In this document: piece by piece, positions 1 through 7,498 of the stretch
Layout: each line of letters begins with the position of its first letter
How positions within the stretch are numbered: the stretch's first letter is position 1
From: Paludibaculum fermentans
GTDB taxonomy: Bacteria > Acidobacteriota > Terriglobia > Bryobacterales > Bryobacteraceae
NCBI RefSeq assembly: GCF_015277775.1
Contig: NZ_CP063849.1
Span: 3,100,001-3,164,000, forward strand
Reading direction: 5' to 3'
Length of the DNA stretch: 64,000 nucleotides
Notes under the pieces: model-generated
Told to the model about the DNA's origin: nothing
The model's input: the letters and a program-made list of their open reading frames with translations, nothing else
Database searches by the model: none
Program-made: the position numbers and the translations under genes

Positions 1-134
1 GCGAAGGACGTGCGGGTCCTTGTTGCCCCCCCGGTGGGTCGCGGAGTGGGTCCGGGCGGGGGCGCACAGATCCTGCCCGTCAGTCTGTCTCAGCCTCGGA
101 GCGGTTCAGATCAAGGGGCTTGCGGTGGCCGGCA

Positions 135-386
135 TTGCGTTCGACTTGATGCGTCCCAGCGGCAATTGTGGTGGCTGGAATCAGGATGGCGTGGGTCGAA
201 TTACTTGCTCATTGAGGCGCGGCGTGTACTGCATGCCGTTGACGCTGTGTCACTTATGCGTCTGGCGAGGCGACCAGACGGATCCCGTCAATAGATGCCA
301 AAACCCAGGCGAAGCGCTTGGAGCTCCTAATAACCTTTGTTCTTTCAGTTACTTACGAAGCGGGACGGGCTAGGCTGTCGCCTTTC
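135..386. repeat. 252-bp direct repeat, copy A
   Basis: This stretch aligns without any gap to 3015-3266. Both copies are 252 bp, start with TTGCGTTCGAC and end with GTCGCCTTTC; the first 60 bases are nearly identical and the rest is more diverged. No convincing gene runs through it. It lies about 115 bp beyond the 3' end of the small gene at 501-959. The last 25 bases contain a GGGACGGG half-site like the REP hairpins near 3.3-3.5 kb. I see nothing else supportable in 1-134 or 387-500. Confidence 0.8.
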
Positions 387-500
387 CGTCATCTACAGGC
401 GTGCCGTCGAACACGCCGAAGCGCAGTTGCAAGAACCGCAGGACTCGTGCAGATCACAGCGCCGCCGTCATGTTGCGTGGCGGCGCAGTTTCGGGGCACG

Positions 501-959
501 CTACTGCTTCGGTTTACCAGGGCTGTTCTTCAACGGAGAAATACGAAGCTCCGAGACACCTTCGATCTCCAGGATGCGCTTCGAGGGCGGCTTCCAAAGA
601 AAACGGCCAGTGAAGATCGCAGCAACAGACTTATCCGTCGTGCCTGGCGCACCCGCTTCAATAGCTTTGTCAAGTGCCTCTACATCAGGTCTCTTTTCGC
701 CGTCTGCCGCAGGGTACGGTATGATCCCTACCTTACAGCCGGAATGGTTGAGAATAGAATGCTCAAGGCCATCACTTTCAAACGAGGCTTTGAACATCAC
801 TCGTTTATTGGCGAACTTCTCGGGATGAGCAACGATCTCGCACAACGTCGTTGCGATAGGCTGCACGTCATGGCTTGTGGGCTGCTGACCAAGTGCCGAT
901 ACCGCAAACGTCGGCACAAGCCACAATACGGATCGGCGAATTTGACGAGCAGGGTTCAC
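501..959 (-). CDS. Small secreted protein coupled to RHS tip 1 (possible immunity protein)
   Basis: I do not recognise a named family. The product is about 152 residues with an N-terminal hydrophobic stretch (SVLWLVPTFAVSALG) and a likely cleavage site before QQ, so it should be exported. The mature part begins with a CEIVAHPEKFANK stretch, resembling small exported acidobacterial proteins with a predicted beta-barrel-like core; that resemblance is from memory. I chose the GTG at 959 because it overlaps the stop of the upstream RHS gene as GTGA, the usual sign of translational coupling. An ATG at 983 in the same frame would lie inside the RHS gene. Position directly behind a polymorphic RHS tip is where immunity genes sit, and an exported immunity protein would suit a toxin acting in the periplasm. 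That role is inference. Confidence 0.65.
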   Translation of the reverse strand: MNPARQIRRSVLWLVPTFAVSALGQQPTSHDVQPIATTLCEIVAHPEKFANKRVMFKASFESDGLEHSILNHSGCKVGIIPYPAADGEKRPDVEALDKAIEAGAPGTTDKSVAAIFTGRFLWKPPSKRILEIEGVSELRISPLKNSPGKPKQ

Positions 960-2836
960 TTGCAGTTGCCCCCATTCTGGCACCAGATTCGCGTTGACTT
1001 CTGGGCGTTATTCTGGATGGCCTTCTGTCTATCAGCATCGCTGATCCCAGGACTCCACACTCCCCACGGTGACGCAACTCCTAAGCCCTTCGCCACGTTC
1101 GACTGGTTAGAGTACGCATTCATCTCCGTCTGCATTTCCGCAGCCTTGGTCATCGGATTGTGGCCAAGTGGAAAGTCGTCAACTCCGTGCGTCCCCTCGT
1201 GTATCAGAGTCTCAGAAAGCGTCCTGGCATCGACACGAGCGAGGTTCTTCGGATCGAAAGTAATCGTCGTGATCGTGGAGCCAAATGACTTCGTAGTGTC
1301 AGTGACGGCGGTTGCGCCCTTTGCAGCTGCTCCGAAGACAACAACAACACCATTGACCTCCCCCGGTTTTCCGAGGAACTTCAGCGTCTTGTTGATCGCC
1401 GCTCGTTCATCTTTCGATAGGTCCTTATTCGCGGCTGCTGCCTTCGCCTGATTGTAGGCCGCTTCCACCTTTTTGCAATCAGCATCGCTCCCGTTGCAGT
1501 AATACGTGCCCGTCGGATCGGTATATTTCAGCGGGTTATTTCGGACGTAGGCATACAGGTTGAAGTTTTGCGGGTCACTGATGAACTCCTGGAACTTCGC
1601 CCTATCATCGTCCGACCCGTATTGCCAAACCTGCCACGTCAGCGGGTCCGGGCTTGTAAACCGCCCTTGAGCAGAACTGAAGTACCTCGCTTCAAAAAAG
1701 TCCAACCCAGTTTCCGCATCCCGTTCTTTGCCGGTAAAGAGCGTCGAGAGTGAAGCGAGAGCCTCGTCGACACCATATCCCAATGTGGTTGTTCGACCGT
1801 TCTGCGTGGAGAGCAGCGATCCGCCAAACGGCATGTAATCGTGCCTCTGCCCAGGCACCACGGTCTTGTTCTGATCTGTTACCACTCGCGTCGACCCGAG
1901 AGCGTCCACTGTCAGATATTGCCGCCCGCTCGCCGCCACACTACTACCATACTCCGCGGCCAATTGCCCCGCCGCGTCGTAAACGTAGTATGTCGTCACC
2001 CCGGAACTCGTCCTCTGCACCCGCCGACCTTCTCCGTCGTACCCGTAGCTCGCATTCGCGCTTCCGGTCGCGCCCGTTACCGCAGTTGCAACTCTCCCTT
2101 CGGCGTCATAGCTCAGCGTCGGATATGCGTCCGACTTCGGCTTGGTTACATACCCATTCACCACCGTCGATTGGCTCCATTGGTTCGACGGGAAGATGGT
2201 GGCCACATCGCTCGGCTGGTCGTTTGTCACTTCCGCCCCGGAGGGCCAAGGCGGCATCGTCGACCCAGTCAGCAGGGCCCGGTTGCCATATTGGTCGTAG
2301 ACGTAGGTCTGCTGAAAGGTCTCCGTTTCGGAAAACCTCTTCAGCCGGTTCATCCCGTCGTATGTGTATGTCTGTACCGCGCCCAGGGGCCCAATCGTCT
2401 GACTCATAACGTTCCCGTTGTTTGTCGCACACTCGTCCGCATAGCTCTTACCTGCACAATAGCTGTATTGCCAGCTCCCCACCGAATTCGGGCTCGCCGG
2501 CATGCCCAGCGTCACCTGCCGAACCTGCCCTCGAGTGCTGCTATACGTCCAATTCTCTTCCAACCCGCTGCCCAGCGAAAGCTTGCTAAGCCCGCCCATC
2601 ATGTCGTACTTCACGGCCGTCGCGAACGCCGTTCCACCTGCGCCGTCCAGCACGGTGTCTGGCCGCCCCGCAATGTCGTAGCTCCAACTCACCACCCGGC
2701 CTGAGGGGTACGTCGTGGATGACAGCCCCGCCGGAAGATAACTGTACTTGAAGATCTTTTCGGGCAAGCCACTCGTTGTCTGCACGCTGGCCAACGGCCG
2801 GCCCAATCCGTCGTATTGGTAACTGGTCGTACTCAC
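956..2836 (-). CDS. RHS/YD-repeat protein with zincin-like C-terminal tip (5'-truncated)
   Basis: The product is about 626 residues. It begins inside YD repeats (YDGLGRPLAS, YDAEGRVATA, YDGEGRRVQR) and ends the core with the RHS hallmark GKERDAETGLDFFEARY and a YTDPTG boundary near residue 460. After this comes a unique tip with LIHEGTHGVDD; the HEGTH codons lie at 1187-1201 (about residue 546). HEXXH is the zinc site of zincin metallopeptidases, and a following KAAEMQTEMNAY segment could supply the third ligand. Full RHS proteins usually exceed 1000 residues, so most of the shell is missing. The apparent GTG start has no good ribosome site, and RHS repeats continue upstream in another frame (2833-3014), so a frameshift broke the gene. 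The core nucleotides around 1720-2100 recur almost unchanged near 5430-5795. Function as a toxin tip is inferred. Confidence 0.75.
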   Translation of the reverse strand: MSTTSYQYDGLGRPLASVQTTSGLPEKIFKYSYLPAGLSSTTYPSGRVVSWSYDIAGRPDTVLDGAGGTAFATAVKYDMMGGLSKLSLGSGLEENWTYSSTRGQVRQVTLGMPASPNSVGSWQYSYCAGKSYADECATNNGNVMSQTIGPLGAVQTYTYDGMNRLKRFSETETFQQTYVYDQYGNRALLTGSTMPPWPSGAEVTNDQPSDVATIFPSNQWSQSTVVNGYVTKPKSDAYPTLSYDAEGRVATAVTGATGSANASYGYDGEGRRVQRTSSGVTTYYVYDAAGQLAAEYGSSVAASGRQYLTVDALGSTRVVTDQNKTVVPGQRHDYMPFGGSLLSTQNGRTTTLGYGVDEALASLSTLFTGKERDAETGLDFFEARYFSSAQGRFTSPDPLTWQVWQYGSDDDRAKFQEFISDPQNFNLYAYVRNNPLKYTDPTGTYYCNGSDADCKKVEAAYNQAKAAAANKDLSKDERAAINKTLKFLGKPGEVNGVVVVFGAAAKGATAVTDTTKSFGSTITTITFDPKNLARVDARTLSETLIHEGTHGVDDFPLGHNPMTKAAEMQTEMNAYSNQSNVAKGLGVASPWGVWSPGISDADRQKAIQNNAQKSTRIWCQNGGNCK

Positions 2837-3014
2837 CGAGCTGTCACGCCGGTAGGACGTCCTGCTGCGTCAAAACCGCTCGTGGTCACCTGACGGTTCG
2901 AAGGATAGGTCTCGCGATACAGTCCCGCTGGTTTGTATCCGTAACAGAACCTGTAATCAACCCCAGCCACGGTCTGGCGGCTCCCGATGGCGCGACCCAA
3001 GCCATCGTATCGGG
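2833..3014 (-). pseudogene. 5' RHS fragment, frameshifted from the downstream RHS gene
   Basis: In this frame the sequence encodes two further YD-repeat units (YDGLGRAIGSRQT, CYGYKPAGLYRETYPSNRQV, FDAAGRPTG) and then stops at TGA, which overlaps the GTG of the next RHS frame. The reading is continuous with that gene if one frameshift is corrected near 2835. On its 5' side the RHS homology ends abruptly at 3014/3015, exactly where repeat copy B begins. The natural start of the RHS gene is therefore gone. Confidence 0.7.
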
Positions 3015-3266
3015 TTGCGTTCGACTTGATGCGTCCCAGCGGCAATTGTGATGGCTGGAATCAGGATGGGGTGCATCAGATTACTTGCGGGTTGAGCCGC
3101 AGGGCAGGCCGCACGCTATTGAGGCTGTGTTACTTATGCGCCTGGCGAAGCTGCCAGACGGATCCCGGCGATAAATACCAAAACCGAGGCAAAGCGCTCG
3201 CAGTTCCCAATAAACCCTGTCCGTTCCAATACTTACGAACTGGGACGGGTCAGGCCGTCGCCTTTC
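3015..3266. repeat. 252-bp direct repeat, copy B
   Basis: Gapless partner of 135-386. Its left edge coincides with the point where RHS coding homology stops, so this junction is probably a recombination or insertion point. The rest of the 3015-3754 interval holds two REP-like hairpins (listed separately) and no gene that I can support. Confidence 0.8.
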
Positions 3267-3289
3267 TTGGCGCTGCGGGGAGAATATTG

Positions 3290-3309
3290 GGGACAGGTGC
3301 ACCCGTCCC
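3290..3309. repeat. REP-like palindrome
   Basis: GGGACAGGTGCACCCGTCCC is a near-perfect inverted repeat: its reverse complement differs at two positions, both of which would form G-U pairs in RNA. Short GC-rich palindromes of this kind resemble REP sequences mobilised by RAYT transposases. No RAYT gene is in the window. Confidence 0.55.
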
Positions 3310-3515
3310 AATGGAGTTTTCCCCTTCCTGATTGCAGACTTCCTTGTCCTATTTGTGGGATATGGCACAGCGCTGGGCCTTCTCGGCGGATTGGGGAGCC
3401 GTTCTGGAGTCGGTGGATGTTCGAACGGCGGCATCTTAGGGAAAAAGATGGCTGCATCGGCTGAGTTTCTGGGAGATTGGCCCCAGCTGGATGCCAGGTT
3501 TTGGTGATTCGAGGC

Positions 3516-3542
3516 GGGACGGGTCAGGCTGACCCCGTTCCC
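3516..3542. repeat. REP-like hairpin
   Basis: An arm reading GGGACGGGTCAG faces CTGACCCCGTTCCC with a one-base loop and small bulges. The same GGGACGGG core occurs at the right ends of the two 252-bp repeats (near 363 and 3243) and, in variant form, at 3290-3309. Confidence 0.5.
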
Positions 3543-3754
3543 CTGGCGCGGCCCCCAGAGGGGGCCTTGCCTGCGGCCGTTATGTCGCAGCCGGCGCCGG
3601 GCGGGTGCGCATTGGTTCCATCAGGAATAGTGGCGGCGCCGGCAGCTCCGCACGGCCGCTTGGTTCCTTCGCCGCCGCACTACTGCTCAGCGACGCTCTA
3701 CTGCGGGGTGCGTTGCTTCGACTGTGCTCCCCAGCGGTATCAGAACGGCCGCGA

Positions 3755-4099
3755 CTATTGCCTTGCCTCTTCGATCTTCACCCCTTCCGGCTTCGCAAAG
3801 AGCTTGGGTTCAAACGGGAGTTCCTCGTACGTTCCGTACCAGAAAACCTCGCGCTTGTCTCCGCGTTGCCTTGCAACCACCCATGGCCGCTCGGGTGTTC
3901 CGATCGTGAACAGAAAGAGTTGAGAATCGCCAACCTGCACCATAAAGGCAATAGTCGACTTACCCTGAAGGACTGGCCCTTCTTTGGGTGCTGCTCCCTT
4001 ATGTCGGAAGTGCACAAGCTCCCGCCCGAACTCCAACTCAGGAAGCGGGTTCTTCAGTTCGGCGGCTGACTTCACCTGGTCACCTTGGAATATGGGCAT
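3755..4099 (-). CDS. Small protein of unknown function in the RHS island
   Basis: Predicted 114-residue soluble protein with no signal peptide or membrane segment. The composition looks like a real globular protein (FMVQVGDSQLFLFTIGT, KREVFWYGTYEELPFEPKLF) and not like an antisense shadow. I recognise no family. It lies downstream of the membrane-protein gene at 4300-4680 and in the same direction, separated by about 200 bp. It could be an orphan partner gene left behind when an RHS tip was replaced, but no matching tip is next to it. ORFs on the plus strand across the same interval look like shadows. Confidence 0.45.
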   Translation of the reverse strand: MPIFQGDQVKSAAELKNPLPELEFGRELVHFRHKGAAPKEGPVLQGKSTIAFMVQVGDSQLFLFTIGTPERPWVVARQRGDKREVFWYGTYEELPFEPKLFAKPEGVKIEEARQ

Positions 4100-4299
4100 C
4101 CTGCAGTTGAATGTTGGGCAATAATCTACAGATATTTTTTGAGCTGAAATGTACGCGTCCGGAGCTCAAGCACCGGGGATCACTTAACATTTCCTTCCGG
4201 AAGTACTGCGGATCGAGCGCCCCCTGCACATTGGGCAGATATCGCACTCCGAAGTATTCAAATTACATGAATCTCTTCGACTTGCAAGACCCGTAAAGA

Positions 4300-4680
4300 T
4301 CATGTGCGCTTCTTGTCGTTAATGCAATACTCGCAAACGAATATAATGATCGGCAACTCGATAGGGTACATCACCAAAAACCATACAGCTCTCCAATGCG
4401 CGGCATAGCTAAGGAGTAACGAGAAAATTAAACAATGAATGCAAAGGACTCCAAAGAAAGGCGCCCAAAATCTCCAATGACGCACATGATGCGAGTATGC
4501 CCAGACTATATATCCATATAGAAGTAGCGTGTTCGCCGCCAGGCCGCCCCATCTTCCAAGGCGATCCCCTGCGCCAGGTTCGCTATACAGCCAATAGCAG
4601 TAAAGACCCGCCACTAGCCCGACTCCTATTCCAACGTACAGCACAAAATCCCAAATTCGGCCGCGCGAGCCCCCACTCAT
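4300..4680 (-). CDS. Four-helix membrane protein coupled to RHS tip 2 (possible immunity protein)
   Basis: About 126 residues with four hydrophobic segments: FVLYVGIGVGLVAGLYCYWL, TLLLYGYIVWAYS, FWAPFFGVLCIHCLIFSLLL and VWFLVMYPIELPIIIFVC, ending in a charged NDKKRT tail. I recognise no family. The ATG at 4678-4680 overlaps the stop of the RHS gene at 4677-4679 as ATGA, so I chose it over an in-frame ATG at 4710 that would lie within the RHS gene. The DNA here is visibly richer in A and T than its neighbours, which is common for acquired immunity or tip genes. A polytopic protein directly behind an RHS tip would fit immunity against a membrane-active or periplasmic toxin; this is inference. 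Confidence 0.65.
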   Translation of the reverse strand: MSGGSRGRIWDFVLYVGIGVGLVAGLYCYWLYSEPGAGDRLGRWGGLAANTLLLYGYIVWAYSHHVRHWRFWAPFFGVLCIHCLIFSLLLSYAAHWRAVWFLVMYPIELPIIIFVCEYCINDKKRT

Positions 4681-5633
4681 TGACAGCCCCCAGACCGCAT
4701 GAGGTCGCACTCGGACAAGAGTCCGTGTCCCTCAGCGAAAACTACGCCAAGCAACGGTGCACTGGTTTCTAACTTCGTTGATATCCCGAGTAGCCGTTGG
4801 AAGCGCCCGTCCTTGAAGACTCCTTTTGCCGTACGTTGCGACATCTGCGCCGCGCACCTCAGGGCCTTATTCCACGCTATCGCACTCCCTATTTCACCAG
4901 AAGCGCTACCTGCTGTAGACGCCCCGGGGGAGAACGGCATCAGATCGTCGCCCGTCGCGGAAAGGAACTTGCCAAAACACGATGGGAGTGGGACATTTTG
5001 GTCGTAGCCAAAGATGGAATAGAGATCATTAATCATGTCAGGACGGTTTCCACGCTCGAGCAGTGTTGGCAAGTCGCGCGCTACTTGTCGGTAGTACTCA
5101 TAGGTATAGGGGGCCGGACTTGAATCGTCGGTGACTACCGCGCTCGGCTTATCGTTATTTTCCTGCTTGTGGACATCCTCGCAGGATTGCCCCGGATTGT
5201 CGTCGTTATGTTCAGTTCCATCCTCTTCAACCACGCAAGCTTCGCCTGTCGCATCGGTGTACCGGAGTGGATTGCTTCGAACATAACCATAAAGATTCCA
5301 CGACTGCGGGTCTTTCGGGCGTTGGTCGACAAGTGGCAGGTCCGGGCTCGTAAACCTTCCCTGGGCGCTCGACATGTACCTCGCCCCGAAGTAATCGAGG
5401 CCCGTCTCCGCATCTCGTTCTTTGCCGGTAAAGAGCGTCGAGAGTGAAGCGAGAGCCTCGTCGACACCATATCCCAATGTGGTTGTTCGACCGTTCTGCG
5501 TGGAGAGCAGCGATCCGCCAAACGGCATGTAGTCGTGCCTCTGCCCAGGCACCACGGTCTTGTTCTGATCTGTTACCACTCGCGTCGACCCGAGAGCGTC
5601 CACTGTCAGATATTGCCGCCCGCTCGCCGCCAC
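4677..5633 (-). CDS. RHS core fragment with a second, unrelated C-terminal tip
   Basis: The 318-residue reading starts at VAASGRQYL inside an RHS core. It contains the hallmark GKERDAETGLDYFGARY and a YTDATG boundary near residue 130, then a tip of about 190 residues. The tip begins with an acidic, Asn/Asp-rich linker and has no motif I can assign to an enzyme. The core is almost base-for-base identical to the first RHS gene (about 5430-5680 against 1720-1970), while the tips share nothing. There is no proper start: the RHS homology extends upstream to about 5795 but is out of frame because of a 2-base difference near 5672. It is probably an orphan RHS tip without its shell. Confidence 0.65.
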   Translation of the reverse strand: MAASGRQYLTVDALGSTRVVTDQNKTVVPGQRHDYMPFGGSLLSTQNGRTTTLGYGVDEALASLSTLFTGKERDAETGLDYFGARYMSSAQGRFTSPDLPLVDQRPKDPQSWNLYGYVRSNPLRYTDATGEACVVEEDGTEHNDDNPGQSCEDVHKQENNDKPSAVVTDDSSPAPYTYEYYRQVARDLPTLLERGNRPDMINDLYSIFGYDQNVPLPSCFGKFLSATGDDLMPFSPGASTAGSASGEIGSAIAWNKALRCAAQMSQRTAKGVFKDGRFQRLLGISTKLETSAPLLGVVFAEGHGLLSECDLMRSGGCQ

Positions 5634-5796
5634 ACTATTACCATACTCCGCCGCCAGTTGCCCCGCCGCGTCATACGTAGCATGTCGTCACCCCGGAACT
5701 CGTCCTCTGCACCCGCCGACCTTCTCCGTCGTACCCGTAGCTCGCATTCGCGCTTTCGTTCGCGCCCGTTACCGCATTTGCAACTCTCACTTCGGG
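5634..5796 (-). pseudogene. RHS core remnant upstream of the second tip
   Basis: These bases match the first RHS gene near 1940-2096 but carry a 2-base deletion near 5672 that breaks the frame. Homology ends around 5796 (after ACTTCGG), where unrelated sequence starts. This marks the right edge of the RHS duplication. Confidence 0.6.
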
Positions 5797-5868
5797 GGTG
5801 GCGCGGTGTTCGGCGCCGGCTACACTGCGCTCGGTCTCCAGCCCGGGAAGGATCGGGGCGGTTGTCCC

Positions 5869-6378
5869 TTAGTCTGCGACCGGGAGATAGATGTAGGTCC
5901 TCAATTCAGCGGGGGGCGTGGTTTCAGGATCATTCAAGTACTCTTCCCACATCGGCATGTAGCGCATCCAATCCGCTTCGGATTTCATCCAGCCCTTCTC
6001 CTGCATGAATCCAGAGATGTGGTGGTAGGTCTGCGCGAGGTCCGGATAGGGGCCTCTATGGATGAAGCGATAGGCCTTGACCGCCGGGAGGAGTTCAACG
6101 CGAACTGAAGAGTCTTCCCCGACGGGTCCCGGTCCGGCGGCCACTGGGAATGCGACAGTGAAGGCGACACCCGTAGCTCCGTAGGCGGTGTAGATGCATC
6201 GTGGATTCCCATTCACCGTGAGTTGTTGGCGACGGATGAAGCCCATCAGTGACTCGAAAGCGTTGCGAATGGCGGCGCTGATGGAGGCGGGATCCGGTCC
6301 GCACTTACAGGCTAATTGAGCGGCGAGGGCCGGCTCGACCTGAACTTCCGCAAATTCGAGATTCAAAGCCGTTGGCAT
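5869..6378 (-). CDS. GyrI-like / AraC effector-binding domain protein
   Basis: The 169-residue protein resembles stand-alone GyrI-like (transcription activator effector-binding) domains: a beta-strand-rich start, a central MGFIRRQQL segment, a V-ELLPA-KAYRFIHRGPYPDLAQTYHHI segment that matches the usual 'a...hrGpy..l...y..l' pattern, and a C-terminal WEEYLNDPETTPPAELRTYIYLPV, typical of this fold. Such domains bind small organic molecules. I chose the ATG at 6378 because AGAGG lies about seven bases upstream; a longer reading to 6561 has improbable composition. No DNA-binding domain is present. A ligand cannot be named. Confidence 0.75.
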   Translation of the reverse strand: MPTALNLEFAEVQVEPALAAQLACKCGPDPASISAAIRNAFESLMGFIRRQQLTVNGNPRCIYTAYGATGVAFTVAFPVAAGPGPVGEDSSVRVELLPAVKAYRFIHRGPYPDLAQTYHHISGFMQEKGWMKSEADWMRYMPMWEEYLNDPETTPPAELRTYIYLPVAD

Positions 6379-6428
6379 ACAATACCTCTTTATCCGAAAC
6401 AGGTTAGCCCATGCGGGCGATGAAAGAA

Positions 6429-6460
6429 AGGATGGGTGCGCGACAGGATGGGTGCGCGAC
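6429..6460. repeat. 16-bp perfect tandem duplication
   Basis: AGGATGGGTGCGCGAC occurs twice in direct succession just upstream of the GyrI-like gene. I see no gene in 6379-6648; apparent ORFs there have biased Arg/Pro/Ala composition. Confidence 0.8.
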
Positions 6461-6782
6461 CTCGACCTGGAGCAATTTCGCGCAGTTTGCGGAGGCGGAG
6501 CGCCCCCGCACCAAAGAACCTGGCCGCAGGCAGGCGCATGGCGGGATCGGATAGGGAGCAAAAAGGGCGTTCAGAGCCTGCCGCTTCGGCCCGGAGCTGC
6601 AGCTGGATCTGCACCCACAGCCACTTGGGCGGCACGGAGGGTGAGGGGTCAGGTGTTGCCGTTCGCGATTCTCCAGGGCCTGGAGGCCCGGCAGTCTTCC
6701 GCAAGATCAGCGGCGGCGGAGCAGCCAGTGCCCTGCTGAGCCGGCTGTTCCGTTGGGGCTGGAGGCGGCGACCGCAGCGGAA

Positions 6783-7244
6783 TCAAGCGGGATCCAGTGC
6801 TCCTCTTGTGACTCGGACAGGGTGTAGCAGGGTTGACGAGGTCAGCCGAGAGACCGATTCCTCCGGGTTGTCCGTCTTCGCCGTAGGAACGGAGTTGCGG
6901 CGGGCAGCCGGACTCTCGGGGGTGGTGTATTCGTAGGCGTGGCCCCAGGGGTCCAGGGGAATGTCCTGTGGAAGGTACGGGCCCCGCCACATGGCTTCGC
7001 CGGAAGGCCGGGTTACCAGAGCCTGGAGGCCCAGCGGTTGGGTTGGAAAGTGGCCGACATCCTCCTGGTAAGCACCGAGGGCGGTTTGGAAGACCGCGAG
7101 TTGAGTGTGGATTGCGCTGACTCGGAAATGCTCGGGCCGATGGCCCCAATTCACGCACACCATGCAGAAGAAGGGGAGGAATACGAGAATGGAGAATCCG
7201 ATTTCGTCGTAAGGAACGCGGCGGCGTTGAATTGGGGCGGACAT
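6783..7244 (-). pseudogene. GspG-like type II secretion pseudopilin, frameshifted
   Basis: The start at 7244 gives a protein with an N-terminal membrane segment (FSILVFLPFFCMVCV) followed by the T2SSG core: TQLAVFQTALGAYQEDVGHFP, LGLQALVTRP, WRGPYL and PLDPWGHAYEY. In this family the C-terminus should read like 'SYGADGKPGG...ADI'. Here it degenerates into RRNSVPTAKTDNPEES, while the expected RSYGEDGQPGGIGLSADL appears in another minus-strand frame from about 6915 down. A single-base loss (or two-base gain) near 6905-6925 would explain this. In the shifted frame the reading runs on to 6649. The start also lacks the usual prepilin peptidase motif. It is either a recent pseudogene or a sequencing error. 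Confidence 0.65.
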
Positions 7245-7498
7245 GGAGTGAGAGTTCCTGTCCACAAAGACGTTGCAGGGCAGAGGAAAGTTGGACGGAA
7301 GGCGAAGCGGCCGGGATGCCGCGGCGGGGCGGTCGGGCATGCCGGTCCGCTGATGACACGCCGGTGCTTCCAGCGCCTTTCCTACGCGTGTGGAATCGCC
7401 GGGGTCCGGAAACCGTCATCCGTAGCCTGGAGCGAGTCCGGCAGGATGGGCCGCGGGTTGCATTTCGGAGTGGTGGAACCTGGAAGGGGCCGAATCAG

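Noticed and set aside
318-1451. 377-codon plus-strand reading frame
   Set aside because: It is antisense to the RHS gene and its partner; its composition (Arg/Ser/Pro-rich) is that of a shadow, and RHS motifs on the minus strand are unmistakable.
1841-2704. 287-codon plus-strand frame across the RHS core
   Set aside because: Shadow of the YD repeats; no domain signature.
3605-4069. 154-codon plus-strand frame over 3755-4099
   Set aside because: Arg/Leu/Pro-rich; the minus-strand frame has the more natural globular composition.
6436-6936. Plus-strand frames of 166 and 95 codons
   Set aside because: Biased Arg/Gly/Ala composition and antisense to the GspG-like sequence.
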